From: Hirsutella rhossiliensis
Taxonomy: Eukaryota > Ascomycota > Sordariomycetes > Hypocreales > Ophiocordycipitaceae
NCBI RefSeq assembly: GCF_020360975.1
Contig: NW_025408679.1
Span: 1,116,001 to 1,180,000 of the forward strand
Reading direction: 5' to 3'
DNA length: 64,000 bases
Below, piece by piece: positions 1-13,305 of the stretch. Positions within the stretch are counted from its first letter, which is position 1; every line of letters starts with the position of its first letter. The position numbers and the translations under genes are program-made. The notes under the pieces are model-generated. The model was not told where the DNA came from. It did no database searches and saw only the letters and a list, made by a program, of their open reading frames with translations.

Positions 1-1227
1 TATAGTAGTAACTAGGATAGCGGCGGCGCTAACCTCTACTAACTTAATAAACCGCTTTAATTCCTTATTAGAGCTAAGACGGATCTTCCTTATTAGAAGA
101 GGTACCAGAATATACTTTAATAGTATAATACTACGGGTAAAATAGTTAGAACTCGTTACTAAATAGTCCTCGATAATAGCGTCGGCTAGGGGTATATTTA
201 AGAAGGCGAGATCGACCGTATTACCGTGCGAGTTAGTTAGGACATCGATAGGATTTAGTAAGCTAAGTCGATTATCTAATACCTAAAACGCTATATCTTT
301 ACCGCGGTCCTCTTAACGAACGGCCTACTAGCTAGGATACTTAGTATTAAAATCACCTATAATAAGATACTTATTTAGCGCGGTCTACTAAAGCAGCGTT
401 TCTAGGGCCTTATTATAGTTCGGCTCCTAATAGAAATTAACTATAGTAATACCGCTTATAGTAAGCTAAAGAATATTATAGGTCGCTATAGGTCTCCTTT
501 AATTAGTAATAAGGCTTATAGAGCGCTAGATATATATTATAACTCTTAGATAAGTATCGCGGCTATCTTAGTTAGTAATAAGTAAGAATATATCGTAGGC
601 CGGATACGTCTTAGTAAGGTATTAGCCGCCTTTAAGTCCTATCTATAGTTCCTATAATAAGATAATATTATATCGCTCTAAATTAGCTAGCGCGAGTATA
701 GTATTATATGCTAAAGGGATCTTACTTATATTAGCTTAGAAGACTTATAAGGCCCTCCTATCGCTTTTATTATTAAGATAACGGTAATATATTAAGGTAG
801 CGTTATAAGGCTAGTACGTTATTTCTTTAATAGGACGATAAGGGTAAACTAGTTATTATTACTAGCGTACGCGGCGTTATAGCTATAATAATATAAGGGG
901 GTAAGGAAGCGTCTCGCTTTAAAGTAGCGCTTTTACTAGAGCTTCTATCCTTTCTAGCTACCTATAACTCTAAAGAACGTAACTAACTTAAATTAGGGCT
1001 TTAATAAGACTACTTAGGCACGTTATAGTTTAGTATCTATCTTTTTTACTACGTAAAGAGCTAAGCTCCCGCCTATCTTACTAGACCCTTCTCCTCTTTT
1101 ATTAGGCGCTATATAATACTATAAACGCGCTTAGGGCGTATAGGGCATTTAAGGTTATTAGCGTAATATAGCTTAAGGTAGTTTATATACTACTTAAGGG
1201 CTACGTACTCTTAGCTATAATAGTTAG
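1..1227 (-). mobile_element. LINE relic, endonuclease part (upstream half of split copy)
   Basis: This is RIP-degraded sequence on the minus strand. Around 330-375 the reverse complement reads I-I-G-D-F-N-T-K-Y-P-S, the GDFN(x)nHP motif of the apurinic-type endonuclease of Tad/I-type LINEs, with H changed to Y as RIP would do. Many in-frame TAG/TAA codons make it inactive. The copy continues off the left edge (reverse transcriptase side). It resumes at 7,739 after the copia insertion, as the shared GTTAG flank shows. The family assignment is firm at the level of LINE; the clade is inferred from the motif and from similarity in layout to the better copy at 36.4-41.9 kb. Confidence 0.7.
1223..1227. 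repeat. Left target-site duplication of the copia element (GTTAG)
   Basis: GTTAG at 1,223-1,227 directly precedes the 5' LTR. The same five bases follow the 3' LTR at 7,739-7,743. Confidence 0.85.
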
Positions 1228-1796
1228 TATAAGGAACGGTGTTCCTACTATAAATAAAGCAGCTATAATATACTCTCCCGATTATATAAGCTAATAAGTA
1301 GTATATTAATTATAGATAAAATCTAATATTATAGAGTAAGAATTGCTTATTATTTTATATATTATTATATATTAAGCGGGTTGCCGGTTATTATATAATC
1401 GGGAATCGAAGAAATAGAGCTAGCTTAGAATACTAGCTAAGACCTCTTAAGAATACTAGCACGACTAACCTCCTTTAAATATAAATATTAGTAGAACTAA
1501 GACACTTCTTAATATACTCGAGGTATTACTAAATTCCTTAGTCTTAAGGCTATATAATAGCCTAAATCTAGTCCCGAAAGGTTCTTCCGTTTAGCTATAA
1601 TTATCTATATAAGATAGTATGTCCGCTAGTAGATAGATAGAGAATTATTAACTTTAATACCTCTTCTATATACTAATATATTATTAATAAATTCTATTAA
1701 AATTCCTACCTTATACTCCTTCTTCCCCTCTATTATATAGTCTTACGTAATTCCTTAATTTCCTAAAATCCCGCTTTTTACTTATATACCTTTAGA
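1228..1796 (+). repeat. 5' LTR of copia element
   Basis: 569 bp, near-identical to 7,170-7,738 apart from transitions. It begins TATAAGGAAC, likely TGTAAGGAAC before RIP. It is followed at once by a primer-binding-like site. Confidence 0.85.
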
Positions 1797-1812
1797 GGTT
1801 ATAAGCCCGGCT
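1797..1812 (+). other. Primer binding site resembling the initiator-tRNA-Met anticodon arm
   Basis: Immediately after the LTR the sequence reads GGTTATAAGCCCGGC. With the RIP change reversed (ATA to ATG) it would be complementary to a tRNA anticodon arm of the form GCCGGGCUCAUAACC, carrying the CAU anticodon. Priming from a half-tRNA of initiator Met is established for copia-type elements. The tRNA sequence of this species was not available, so the match is inferred. Confidence 0.6.
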
Positions 1813-4800
1813 TACTCCTTTTAAGCCGGGAAATTAACTACTTATACCTTTAAAATTCCTCGTCGAAATATTTAATTAGAATTCCTTTTAAAATTCCCCT
1901 AGGCTGCTTTTACCTTCCTACGCTCTTAAACTCCCGTCTAAACTTCTCGATCCCTACGAACGAAATAATACCGAATTTATATAAAATAGGTAGATAAAAA
2001 GAATATAAATTCTCTAGACTTAAGGGAAATTTAAATTATACTCTTTAGACTATAAGGATAGAAGCTATCCTTATAAAAGAAAGGCTTATTACTGCTTTAT
2101 AGCAAGCAAATTATATATAGACTATAGAGGCTTTTTCTATAATATTCCTTTAAGTTAAAGATAGTCCCTTAATATAAATTCGGTATCTAAAAAATACTAA
2201 AGAACCGTAGGATAAGCTTAAAAAGCTATATAATCCGTCGAACTTTTCGTTAAATTATCTGCTTATTAAGCAGCTCTTTAATCTTAGTCCCTCGGACTCT
2301 AATTTAAAGAAATACCTTTATAAGGTAAAGGAAGTTTATAAGGATTTAAAATCCTATAATATAGAAATTCCGGAAGTTATTCTTATAGCATAGATTCTTA
2401 ATTGCCTTAATAAGGAATTTAGAAGCTATATTATAAATATTATATAGAGCCTTAGGTATAATTCTATAGCGTTTACCCTTAAATCCTTAATAGCTAGTCT
2501 TTTAAACGAAACTAAAAGAATAAAGGATATAGATATATCTTTAGAGAAAGCCTTCTTAATATAAAGGAAGCCTTAGAAATCCTATAATAATTCTATAGAT
2601 ACTCCTTATTATAAGGAATATAAAAAACCAGGGCATTTTATAGTAAATTGCTATAAATTATACTTAAATAAGGCTCCTATTTATTAGGTTTTAAATAAAG
2701 GAAAAAAGGACGATAGGACTTAAATTTCTAAGAAGAGAAAATCTTCTTTATCTTCTTCTTCTAAGAAGAAATCCCCTTTTAGTAGTATTTCTACTACTAA
2801 TAAAAGAAGGAAGGCTCGAATTATAAAGCTAGAGTCCGATTTAGATAATAGTAATAAGGTCTTAAATATAGCTTTATAAGAAAATATAAACCTAGATATT
2901 AACCTTCTAGACCTTTCTAGGGCTTTAACCCCTATATAAACGTCTAAGGATTTAGAGGTAATTTTAACCTTTATAAATACCCCTATAGTAAAAGGTAATA
3001 AATACTCTCTTTTAGGACCTCTAGAAGCTTCGATTCCTAGAATAAAGGAATTAGTTTTAAAGGTAAGAAAAGGAGGATTTCTAAGTTATAAGAATAAAAG
3101 GATCTTTAATTTTATTTATAATACTAGAGCTACTAGGCATATAGTATTAAATAAGAATTTCCTTATTAACTATAAAGAAATTAAGTCTAAAGTTTACTAG
3201 GGAAAAGCTTCCTTTATATTAGTAAAAGGAAAGGGGGACTTAGTATTTAAGTTCCTATATAATAGTAAAAGGTATATCCTTCGAGACTGCTTTTATATAC
3301 CTAAATTAAGGGTAAATATACTATCCTAATCTTATTTTAATAATACCTATGCCTTAATAGGAGGAAATAAAGTCCTTTTATTAGATAATAAGGCTAAGGT
3401 CCTTACTAAAGGATTTCTTAGAAATAAATTATATTATATTCCTATAGAACCTTTATTAGAAAGCTAATCGATCCTTATTACGTCTTTAAAAGCAAAGGAT
3501 ATAGATTTTTATACTTAGCACTTACGCTTAGGGCATATAAATAGTAGGGCTATTTTAGAAATATTAAAAAGATATAATAAGGATATAAAAATGCCTCTAA
3601 AAGAGGAAAATAAAATAAGGTAATACGAAATATATATTAAAGCTAAAGCAACGAATAAGGTTAATAAATAACATTCGTATAAGTCTTATTCTTATTTAGA
3701 AAAAATAGTATTAGATATTTAGGGGCTAATTAAAGTGCCTACTTATAATAAATATTACTATTATATTTCTTTCCTAGATATAAGAACCTAATATCTAGAA
3801 ATATACCTTCTTCGAAAAAAGGGAGAAGCTCTAGATAGGTTCCTAGAATTTAAAAATAGGGTAGAAAATAACCCTAAAAATACTAGGATTAGAGAAGCAT
3901 TTTCTAATAATGCTAAAGAATTTATATATAAAATAAAGCTCTATTATAAAAAAGAAGGAATTACCTTTAATTCTAATCCTCCTAGAACGCCGGAATCTAA
4001 TAGTAGAATAAAAAGAATAAATCGTACTATATTAGAAAAAGTACGAGCTCTTTTATTTACTGCTAGGCTTCCTAAATATTTATAGGGAGAAGCTGTTTTA
4101 ACAGCTACCTATTTATATAATAGATCACCGTATTCTACGATAGGATTTAAAAGTCCTATAAAAAAGAGGGATAATATAATACTACCCTTCGAGACCTTAA
4201 ATAAAATTAAGACCTTTAGAAGCCTTATATATTATAAGAATAAAGACCCTAAAGATAAGCTAGATAATAGAGCTTTTAAGGGAATAATAGTAGGCTTTTT
4301 AGAAAATATATATAAAATCTAGGATTTTACTAAGAGAAAGATTACTATCTCTAGAGATATTACTATACTAGAAAATAAATTTATAAAAAATCTAGAAATC
4401 TCTAGTAGTAATAATACCTTTAATTTTAATTCTATTCTAAATAAAGATAAGCTAGAAAGCTATATCCCTATAAAGGAAGCTACTAAAGAACCTAGAGATA
4501 AAAGTCCCTCGCCCTCTATAAAAGAAGAGCCTTTAAATAACGATCCTATTCCTACTACTAGTAAAATAGTAGTAGAATTACCTAAGAAGCCGGAAGGGTT
4601 CGATTCTAACTATATCGAATACCTTAATATTAATTTATCTCTAAACTACGATTTTATAGAGTTAATTCTAGCTAGTATAGAAAATTAAGATCTAAAAATT
4701 CTAAAGACCTATAAATAGGCAATAAATAGCCCTAAAGTAGCATTTTAGAAAGAAGCTATAATTAAGGAAATTATCTAGCTAATTAAATATAAAACTTAGG

Positions 4801-6113
4801 AATTTTCCTACCTCCTTAGGGATAAGGAGGCTATAGGAGGCCGCTAGGTCTATACTATTAAGAAGGATAGTTAAAATAATATAATAAAATATAAAGCCTG
4901 TTTCGTAATATAGGGATTTAAGTAGATCTATAGCTTAGATTTCCTAGATACCTTTTCGACTACGGCTAGACCTAAATCTATTAGAATTCTACTTATTTTA
5001 GCTATTATCTACGAATTTAAAGCTTTATAGATAGATATAATAAATGCCTTTATATATACCGATATAGATAGCGAAGTATATATTAATCTTCCTATAGGCT
5101 ACGAAGAATACGCTCTTAAATAATATTATTTAAAATATAGATTAGCTTATAGAGATAAAGGAATTAAATTAACTAAATTCCTAGACCTATATAAAACCGG
5201 TCAAATTAAAGCAAGGCTAAAGAAAGCATTATATAGCCTAAAACAAAGTCCTAAGCTCTAGTATAATTATTTAAAAATTATACTAAATAATCTCGGATTT
5301 CTTCCTCTTTTAATAGATAAAGGAGTATTTATAAATAAGGACTATAGTATAGCCTTAGCAATTTACGTTAACGACTTTCTTATAGTAGGGCCGTCTAAAT
5401 CTATAATAAAAGAAAGATTATTTAAAGAATTATCTAAATTCCTAGATTTTACTATCTTAGGAGATATAAAAGACTTCTTAGGTCTAAATATTATAATAAA
5501 CCGAGAAGATAAAGAGCTATATATATCCTAAGAAAACTATACCTTAAATAGATTAAAGGAATTTAATAAAGAAGGTTTAGGAACTTCGAATTTACCCGCT
5601 ATAGTAGGCTTTAAGCTTATAAAAGTAAAGGAATTACCTTCTAAGGAAGATATATTATAATTTTAGAAAGAAATAGGATCTCTATTATACTTAGCCTTAT
5701 TTACTAGGCTAGATATCTTATATTCTATAATTTCCTGCGCTAGATTCGCGGCTAAGCCCGACTAAACGTATTTTAAGGCTTTAAATATAATTTAGAAATA
5801 TTTAAATAAATTCCCTAGCCTAAAGATTAAATATAATTACAATATCCCTTTTACCTATCTATATATAAAGGGTTTTACCGACTCTAGCTAGGCGTCGGAT
5901 TTAACGGACGGAAAATCCTTTTCCGGTTACTATTTTTATATATATAATAATATAATAAGCTAGGCTTACTCTAAGTAGAAAGCCGTTGCCCTTTCTACCT
6001 ACGAAGTAGAATATATTAGCCTTAGGGAGGCAAATAAAGAAGCTATTTATTTAAATATACTTTTTAAAAATATTACTAAGGATCTATCTATTAAGATTCC
6101 TAATACTATACCT

Positions 6114-6564
6114 TATTACGACTACGGCTACTAGGCCGCTAACAGTCGACCGCGTTAAGCACGTAACACGGTCTAACGGATAAATAGTTAGCACGACTAT
6201 CTAATAGATATAGGATTAAGGGGATCGTAGAGATCTAAGTAATCTAGGATTAACGAGATTACTACGCTCTATACGATCTAACGTTAGGGATTATAGCTAG
6301 GCCTATAATCTAAGGACAGTCTCTATAGGTATATATAGCTACCTACTTTTACTTCTTTAGATAGATAGCTCTCTAGCTTTTAATATAAATCTTTATTACG
6401 ATTCTATCTCTAATTCTAATCACCTAGTTATAGTCTACGGTCTACGACCTCCGACTTATTACTAGCGTAATATATATATTATTGCTTAGACCACGCCCTA
6501 TTATATCTGCTAATATAAATCCCCTAGATAGGTTTATCCCTTAGGAATAATACCGGTCGTTATA
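6114..6564 (-). repeat. Solo LTR inserted in copia RNase H region
   Basis: A 451-bp block interrupts the copia reading frame between the codons for ...NTIP and PILTDN. It is flanked by TACCT at 6,109-6,113 and again at 6,565-6,569. Its ends read TATTACGAC...GTCGTTATA, i.e. TG...CA after allowing for RIP. A related, oppositely oriented copy starts near 59,588. No internal domain is present, so this is a solo LTR from a different family than the host copia LTR. Confidence 0.8.
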
Positions 6565-7169
6565 TACCTCCTATTTTAACGGATAATACTACTACTATTA
6601 AATTAGTAGAAAATCCGGAATTTTATAAAAGGTCTAAGTATATAAGATTAGCCTATTACTATATTAGAACTAGTATAAGAGAAGGGGAAATTAGAGTTTT
6701 TTATATTAAATTAGAAGATAATATAGCTAATATTTTTATAAAGGAATTAAGACCTAGATTACTCTATAAGTTTAGAGACGGTCTATCCTTAATATAAGTT
6801 CCTAAGTAATTAAAAGCGGTTTTTAGATATTTCTTATACTTTCTATATCTTTCCCTTACTAGGTTTTTCCTTTTTAGGTTTCCTAGAGAAATATTTACTA
6901 GGTTTTAATCTATTAAGATTTCCCTAGTAATAATAGGTTTTACCTTATATAAGGTTATCCTATAAATAATTATTATAACTATAGATTCTTCCTACTATAG
7001 GTTTTTCTATTAGTATATACCTAAGGATTATTTTTCCTAAGAAATAATAGGTTTTTATATATCCTATTAAGGTATAAGAATAGTTTTCCTAAATTAGGTT
7101 TTTACCCTATATATATACTACTATAAATAAATTAGTAAAGAGTATATAAATCTACTCTTTAAGGGAGGC

Positions 7170-7738
7170 TATAAGGAATAGTGTTCCTACTATAAATAAA
7201 GCAGCTATAATATACTCTCCTAATTATATAAGCTAATAAGTAGTATATTAATTATAGACAAAATCTAATATTATAGAGTAAGAATCGCTCGTTATTTTAC
7301 ATGTTATTATATATTAAACGGGTTACCGGTTATCGTATAATTAGGAATCGAAGAAATAGAGCTAGCTTAGAATACTAGCTAAGACCTCTTAAGAATACTA
7401 GCACGACTAACCTCCTTTAAACACGAATATTAGTAGAACTAAGACACTTCCTAATATACTCGAGGTATTATAAAATTCCTTAGTCTTAAGGCTATACGGC
7501 AGCCTAAATCTAGTCCCGAAAGGTTCTTCCGTTTAGCTATAATTATCTATATAAGATAGTATGTCCGCTAGTAAATAGATAGAGAATTATTAACTTTAAC
7601 ACCTCTTCTATATACTAATATATTACTAATAAATTCTATTAAAAATCCTACCTTATACTCCTTCTTCCCCTCTATTGCGTAGTCTTACGTAATTCCTTAA
7701 TTTCCTAAAATCCCGCTTTTTACTTATATACCTTTAGA
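7170..7738 (+). repeat. 3' LTR of copia element
   Basis: 569 bp, paired with 1,228-1,796. It is preceded by the purine-rich stretch AAGGGAGG (7,161-7,168), a likely polypurine tract, and followed by the GTTAG target duplication at 7,739-7,743. Confidence 0.85.
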
Positions 7739-7743
7739 GTTAG

Positions 7744-9700
7744 TCTTACCGTAACGTCTATAGCGCGCCGTTTAGTCGTAGCTATAGCGAGCGTAGAAAT
7801 CCTAGTATTTATCGTATTAGCTAGGAATACTAGGTTTATCGATATAATAAGCGAGACGGCTAGCACTAAAAAGTCTCTAGGGTCTTTATTTAGGTTCTAG
7901 GAAGGATATAATTAAGGTCTAGGTAGGTATATTACCTAAGTCGTATCGCGATAGACGTATACTAATAAGCTTTAGTCCGGTTTAGTAGGTAATCTCTTTT
8001 TTAACCGCCTCCTTATAGTTAATTACGATACCTTATAGGTCTATAAGCCTATAAGGATAATTAGCTACTATATATAAATACTATTTCTAGCTTATCTCTA
8101 CGGCCGCGGCTTCTAGGTCTATAGCTTACTCCGCCTACTATTATATAAATAAGTTATATATAGCTATATCTAATACCTAGATAGCCTCGCCTATATTTAC
8201 TAGGAAGGCTACTAAATATAGCGTAGGTTAATACTAACTTCAGCGGCGATATAAGTCTAGATTATATATCTTTCGTAGTTTCGGGCTAGAGCGTTAGCGT
8301 TAAGTTAGATAAAGATATAGAGGTCTTCCTTTAGTAGGGCTATAGGCGGTCGTCCTAGTAAACGAGTAGTAGTCTATAGTTTTCGCTATAGTAGGGCGGG
8401 GACTATAAAGGCTAGCTATCCTTACTTTAGCTTACTAGATATAAGAACGTTACTATATATAGGCTTTAGTAGTTCCTTAAGTTCGGTAAGCGATTAAGTC
8501 TAGAATTTAAGAAATTTAGTAGTAACTTACTTAGCGATACTATTTTTAGTACTAAACGTAAACTACTTTACTACTTATTCGAATAATTCGCTAAAGACTT
8601 ATAAGACTATTAGCTTAGCGTTATAAGCTACTATTTTATCGCGAGCAATCTTTATAGCCGCTTTAAGGATTAAGACTAGCGCGTGCTTAATAGACTAAGC
8701 TAAGTTAAGGAGATTTAGGGCTTCTTTTAGCTATACTCCTTCTATAATAATAGCTTTAGGCGTTTTAGTAGAAGAGATTAACTAGGCTAGCTACTAAGCC
8801 GCGGGAAACGAGTTATATCGGCGAGCTTCTATTAGGTAGCGAGGTTAGAGATATAATATATAAGCCGCTAAATTTAGCGGTAATCGTATACCTTATCTTA
8901 AGGTATTAAAGTCGATATACGAACCTAAGGCTAGTACTATAGCTGCTACCGGCGCTTACGCGCGGCTTAATTAGAGTTTTATTAAGAGTACTTATTAAGC
9001 GGAAGTATATAAGAATAAGCTACTTTCTTAATACTTATATACTAAGAAAGTAAAAATATAAGGAAGGATAAATTTAATACGATAAGACGCTAGAACGGCT
9101 TTTACTGCCTCTAAGGTAACTAGATTATCTATTATAATATATTTCGGCGAAAAAATATATAAATAAAGTTAAGTTACGTAAGAAAACGCGGTTAAGATAT
9201 AGAGGGTTAATATTTTAGAGGTAAGCTACTATACTAGCTTTTTTAAGCTATACTAGATTTTTTAAGCTAACTAAGTAGCGAAGACACTTAGTTAGGCTAC
9301 TATAGGCCCTATACCTTAACTAACGGGTAATTATCCTAGGTAGGCTTAATATACGATAGGCTCTTTACTAAGAGACCGGGATACCGCCTACTACGCTATT
9401 AATTATAAATACTTCGAGGCGCGCCGTAGTTCGCCTACGCTCTTTAAATATATAGCACCGCCTAACGCCTTACTTAAGTATCCTCCTAACACCTACCTAG
9501 CCGGTAGCTAATATAGAAGTATAGTATATATCCCCCTTACGCGGCCTAGAAGCGGCATGCCTTAAAGATTGCTCCGCCTTTATAAGATAATAGTATAAGC
9601 CCTAAGGCCCCGACTTTAAGCCCCCCGGCAGCCCGACCTAATAAGGGGCGTAAATAAGACCTAGGCGGTAAGGGGCTTCTATAAATAGCTCCGAGTTTAC
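7744..9700 (-). mobile_element. LINE relic, ORF1 part (downstream half of split copy)
   Basis: This continues the minus-strand LINE interrupted by the copia element. It lies upstream of the endonuclease on the element's own strand, where ORF1 (gag-like) is expected. Composition is RIP-type with stops in all frames. The right (5') end is not sharply defined and is placed near 9,700, before a pyrimidine-rich stretch. Confidence 0.5.
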
Positions 9701-9810
9701 TCCGACGATATATATAGCTGCTAATAGGGCGTAAGCACTACGCTTAGCGTAAGCTAAGGGCGGCGATAGCACCTATAGTAGAAGCGCGACTTAACCGGGC
9801 CTTTCCTACT

Positions 9811-9902
9811 CTATATTTCCCCCTCTATATTTCCCCCTCTATATTTTTTCCTACTTTATGTTTTTAAACTATATGTTTTTAAACTATATGTTTTTAAACT
9901 AT
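9811..9902. repeat. Two short tandem arrays (14-bp and 15-bp units)
   Basis: Positions 9,811-9,847 hold about 2.5 copies of a 14-bp CTCTATATTTCCCC unit. Positions 9,855-9,902 hold three copies of a 15-bp TATGTTTTTAAACTA-type unit. The second array keeps its TG dinucleotides although surrounding DNA has lost nearly all of them. The arrays lie between two LINE copies of opposite orientation. Confidence 0.8.
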
Positions 9903-10140
9903 ATATCCCTTAACTACGACCGGTTTCTATACCCTTTACTATAACTATAACTTTCTAAACTATATCTTTCCCTACTATACTTTCTCGACTATACCGTTCC
10001 TACCTATAACTTTCCTAATTATACCTTTATTAAATATATCTAACCCTACTACGACCCCTATCCTATAATAGCTAGTTCCTACGCTTACTCCTAGGCGTTT
10101 ATATCCTTACCGATCTCTAACTCCTATAAAGCGATAGTAG
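9903..10140. other. Pyrimidine-rich spacer
   Basis: TA- and C-rich DNA without a recognisable coding motif; possibly the eroded start of the following LINE. Confidence 0.4.
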
Positions 10141-13100
10141 ATAACGGCCTTAATATAGCTTTAGTAGGTATACTTATATTAAAGAAATTAGGTAAGATAG
10201 TAGAGGCGGGGAAACCAGGTAGTACCGGGTTAAAGAGGCAGCTAAGAAGTATTACGACGCTAATAGAAAGTAAAAGAAGTCGTATTAAGATGATTTTCTA
10301 GTAGAGGAAAATAGTAGCTAGCGAGCAGCTAAGTACCTTAAGTCTAGAAACGGTACTATAAGCGATAGAGTGCCTTAGCTAAAAAGGTTAGACGGAAGTA
10401 TTATAAGAGATAAAGCTAAGTAAGCGGAGGAACTTCTTAAAACGTTCTTCCCGCTATTGCTATTATTAATTATAGAAGAAGGAGACCACCCGCGATAAAG
10501 GGAGCTGCCTATACCTAACCTTACCGTATAGGAAGTAGAGGGTAAGGTTATAGCGGCTAACCTATAGAATACGCCTAGAGAAGATAGTCTACCGGCTATA
10601 GTATAGAAGTAACTCTAGCCGGTAGTTAAAGACTAGGCTCTATATCTCTTCTAAACTTTAGTAAAAGATAAACGAGTGCCGAGCTAACTAGGAAGCGCAA
10701 AAATAATCCTACTTAAGAAGCTAGATAAAGGGGACCTATTTATAAGGCCTAAAGAAGCGGAAAGGTCTCGAGCCTAATTAGTTTTAATATTAAGGCGGCG
10801 TATAATAGAGTTTTTAGGGATAGGCTATTATAGAGGCTCCGAGTAAGAGGTATCCCTCGATAGCTTATATACTAGATCGATGCCTTTTGCTCTTAATAGA
10901 TAGCGTTAATACTAGTAAACGGCTATCTCTCTAAGCGATAAGACTTACTATAAGTAGGGCTACCTTAAGGATCGCTACTATCGCCGATCCTATTCCTTTT
11001 CTTTAATATAGACCTTATTTAAAGGAGGATATATACCGATAAAGGCTCTATTACCTTTATTAACGACTATTCGGCCTAGGTAACTAGACCGACGACGGAG
11101 TCGAATCGGGCAAGGATCTAGTTAATAATTAATAAGGTATTAGAATAGGAGAAGCGTAGTAGAGCGACTTTTAAAGGCGGTAAGATAGTTATCCTATATT
11201 TTACGCGAAATATAACTCGGACTAACGATAGACTATTTATTATTAAAGAATAAGAGGTAAGGCGTAAGGTAAGTATATAGGTCTTAGGAGTTATTATAGA
11301 CGTAAAGCTCCGGTATAATAAATATATAGCTAGAGCTACTATAAATAGGCTCTCGGCCGCTATATGCCTAAGAAGGCTTAGGATACTACCGCTACGCGCG
11401 GCGAGATAGCTGTTTTTAGCAATAGTTTCGCTTATAATAGACTATGCCGCTAGTATATAGATATACGCTTACGGGTTAAGAGAGATAAGCTAGCTATAAA
11501 GAGGATAGAAAGTATAAGTATAAGCTATTATAAGAGCCTTTTAGATAATAGTAACTATAGTAGCTAAGGCGGAAGTAAGTATTCCGCTAGTAAGAGAGCG
11601 GTATATCTAAGCAGCTACTATAGCCTAGGCTAATATCCGCTCCTTACCGCCGATATATCCGCTAACGAGACTTAAGCTTAAAGCGAGCTAACGATTTATA
11701 TTACCTATATAATAGACTAGTTAGATATAAGTTAGCTTAGCGATCGATTATTTAGAGGTAGTTAAGCCGTATACCTTAGTACTATAGGAAACTAAAATAT
11801 ATATCTTTTACGATATAGAACCTAGAAAGGCTATAGAGACGGTAGCAAAAACGGATAGGATTTTAATCGCTATATCTTCGTCGTAGAGAAGAGGCTTAGT
11901 CGGTATAGGAGGTTATATTTAAGATATAGTAATTAACGGAAGAGCAAAACCCTTATACGGCCGAGCTTAAGGCAATAGCGATAGCACTTAGATATATACT
12001 AGTTAGACTACGGTATAGCGACCTATCTATTATTACGAGCAATCGATCGGCCTTATAAGCGATCGTAAACCTCTATAACCGTTTAAGTAGCGCTCGATTT
12101 AAGAGATCTACTATTATACGAAGCAGCTTAGGAGAAAGGGCATTCGAATTAAGATAATTTAGGTACTAGCTAAAACCGATAACTTCGTACTAAGATCTAA
12201 GGCTAAGGTAGTAGCGTAAAAGGCAACTATATAACGGGCTATACTAGAAAGACGTAATTACTAAGCCCGGCCGACTATCGCTAGGTTAGTAATAGCTAGC
12301 TATCGTTACTAGAAACTATTAAAAGAGACTAGTCGTCTCTAAAAGGTTATATTATTATATTAATATTTATTAGCTATATCTATATAAGATATAGCCTCCT
12401 ACTCCTTTTATAGCTAGAGAGATATTATTATTATTAAGAGATTATTTACTTAGTCTTTCCTAGTCTATATATATAGACGATAGAAACTCTTAGAAAAAGT
12501 AGGTAAATACTTAAAAACGTAGATAAAGCGCTGCTTAGTAAGTATACGCAAGCTATATATATATAATATACTTAATAGGTAAGAAGCCGATATACTAATA
12601 TAGCTATATATTAGTATATCGAGGCTTAATAACTCCTTATATAGGATCGGGGTAGTAGAATCCGAGCTATACGATTACGGCTAAGTACTAGAGATAATTA
12701 CGTACTTACCTTTTAGATAACGGAAGTAAATAGCGGAAGGCGAAATTATACTACGATACGTAAAAATAAAAGATTAAGAACCTATCGTACTTCTATAAGG
12801 GGAAAACGGTACTATAACGGCCGAGCACCGTTATACCCCCTTATATATATAACCTATATATTATTAAGCTAACGGCCTATATATATAAAAGATATATTTT
12901 TATTCTATTCTCCTTTTCCTTCTTTAGAGTAGAATCTTTATAATAGAGTCTATAGCCTTCTAGCTTAGTCCTTAACCGTTATAGGTATACGACTTAAAGA
13001 ATTAGGCGCTAGATATATAGGTAGTTAGAGCAGCAATTAAATTTATAATCGCGATAGGAAGGCTTAATAGAGGATAGCTTTACACGGCGATAGATTACGC

Positions 13101-13305
13101 TTTAGATACTAAGAATAGGATACTAAACACTTAGAGAAAGTAGCCTTTAAGTAGGCCTATTACTAATATTAATAAGGTTAGGTAATATAAAGTATAAGAA
13201 GTAAGGGACTTATAGGTAAGACGAAAGCAAGGAAGCGTAGTTAGCTAAGTATCTACGCCCTATAAGGTATAGTCCCTCTAAGCGATATAAATTTATTTAT
13301 TTATT
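10140..13305 (+). mobile_element. 5'-truncated LINE (reverse transcriptase and RNase H), RIP-degraded
   Basis: Plus-strand relic. Readable motifs are K-I-I-L-L-K-K-L near 10,700, F-N-I-K-A-A-Y-N-R-V near 10,785 (from FDVKGAFN), I-N-D-Y-S-A at about 11,060 (RT active site FVDDYSA altered), and an RNase H block with N-P-Y-T-A-E-L-K-A-I-A-I-A-L near 11,950-12,000. The 3' end (13,255-13,305) resembles the 3' end of the LINE at 36.4-41.9 kb and finishes in TTTA repeats, the usual LINE tail. Endonuclease and ORF1 are missing, as expected for 5' truncation. Confidence 0.8.

Larger units (their letters stand above)
1228..7738 (+). mobile_element. Ty1/copia retrotransposon, complete but RIP-inactivated
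   Basis: Two 569-bp LTRs flank a decayed gag-pol on the plus strand, with a perfect 5-bp target duplication. Readable landmarks through the stops, in order, are: a zinc knuckle near 2,600-2,665 (K-K-P-G-H-F...C-Y-K, first cysteines changed to Tyr), the pre-integrase H-L-R-L-G-H motif near 3,510, the RT block QIDIINAFIYTDID at about 5,025, the RT active site Y-V-N-D-F (from YVDD) near 5,364, and RNase H W-A-S-D...K-Q-K-A-V-A-L-S-T near 5,890-6,000. The integrase-RT order is the copia arrangement. The RNase H end is interrupted by a solo LTR at 6,114-6,564. There are dozens of stops and no CpA/TpG in long stretches, so it is dead. Confidence 0.9.
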
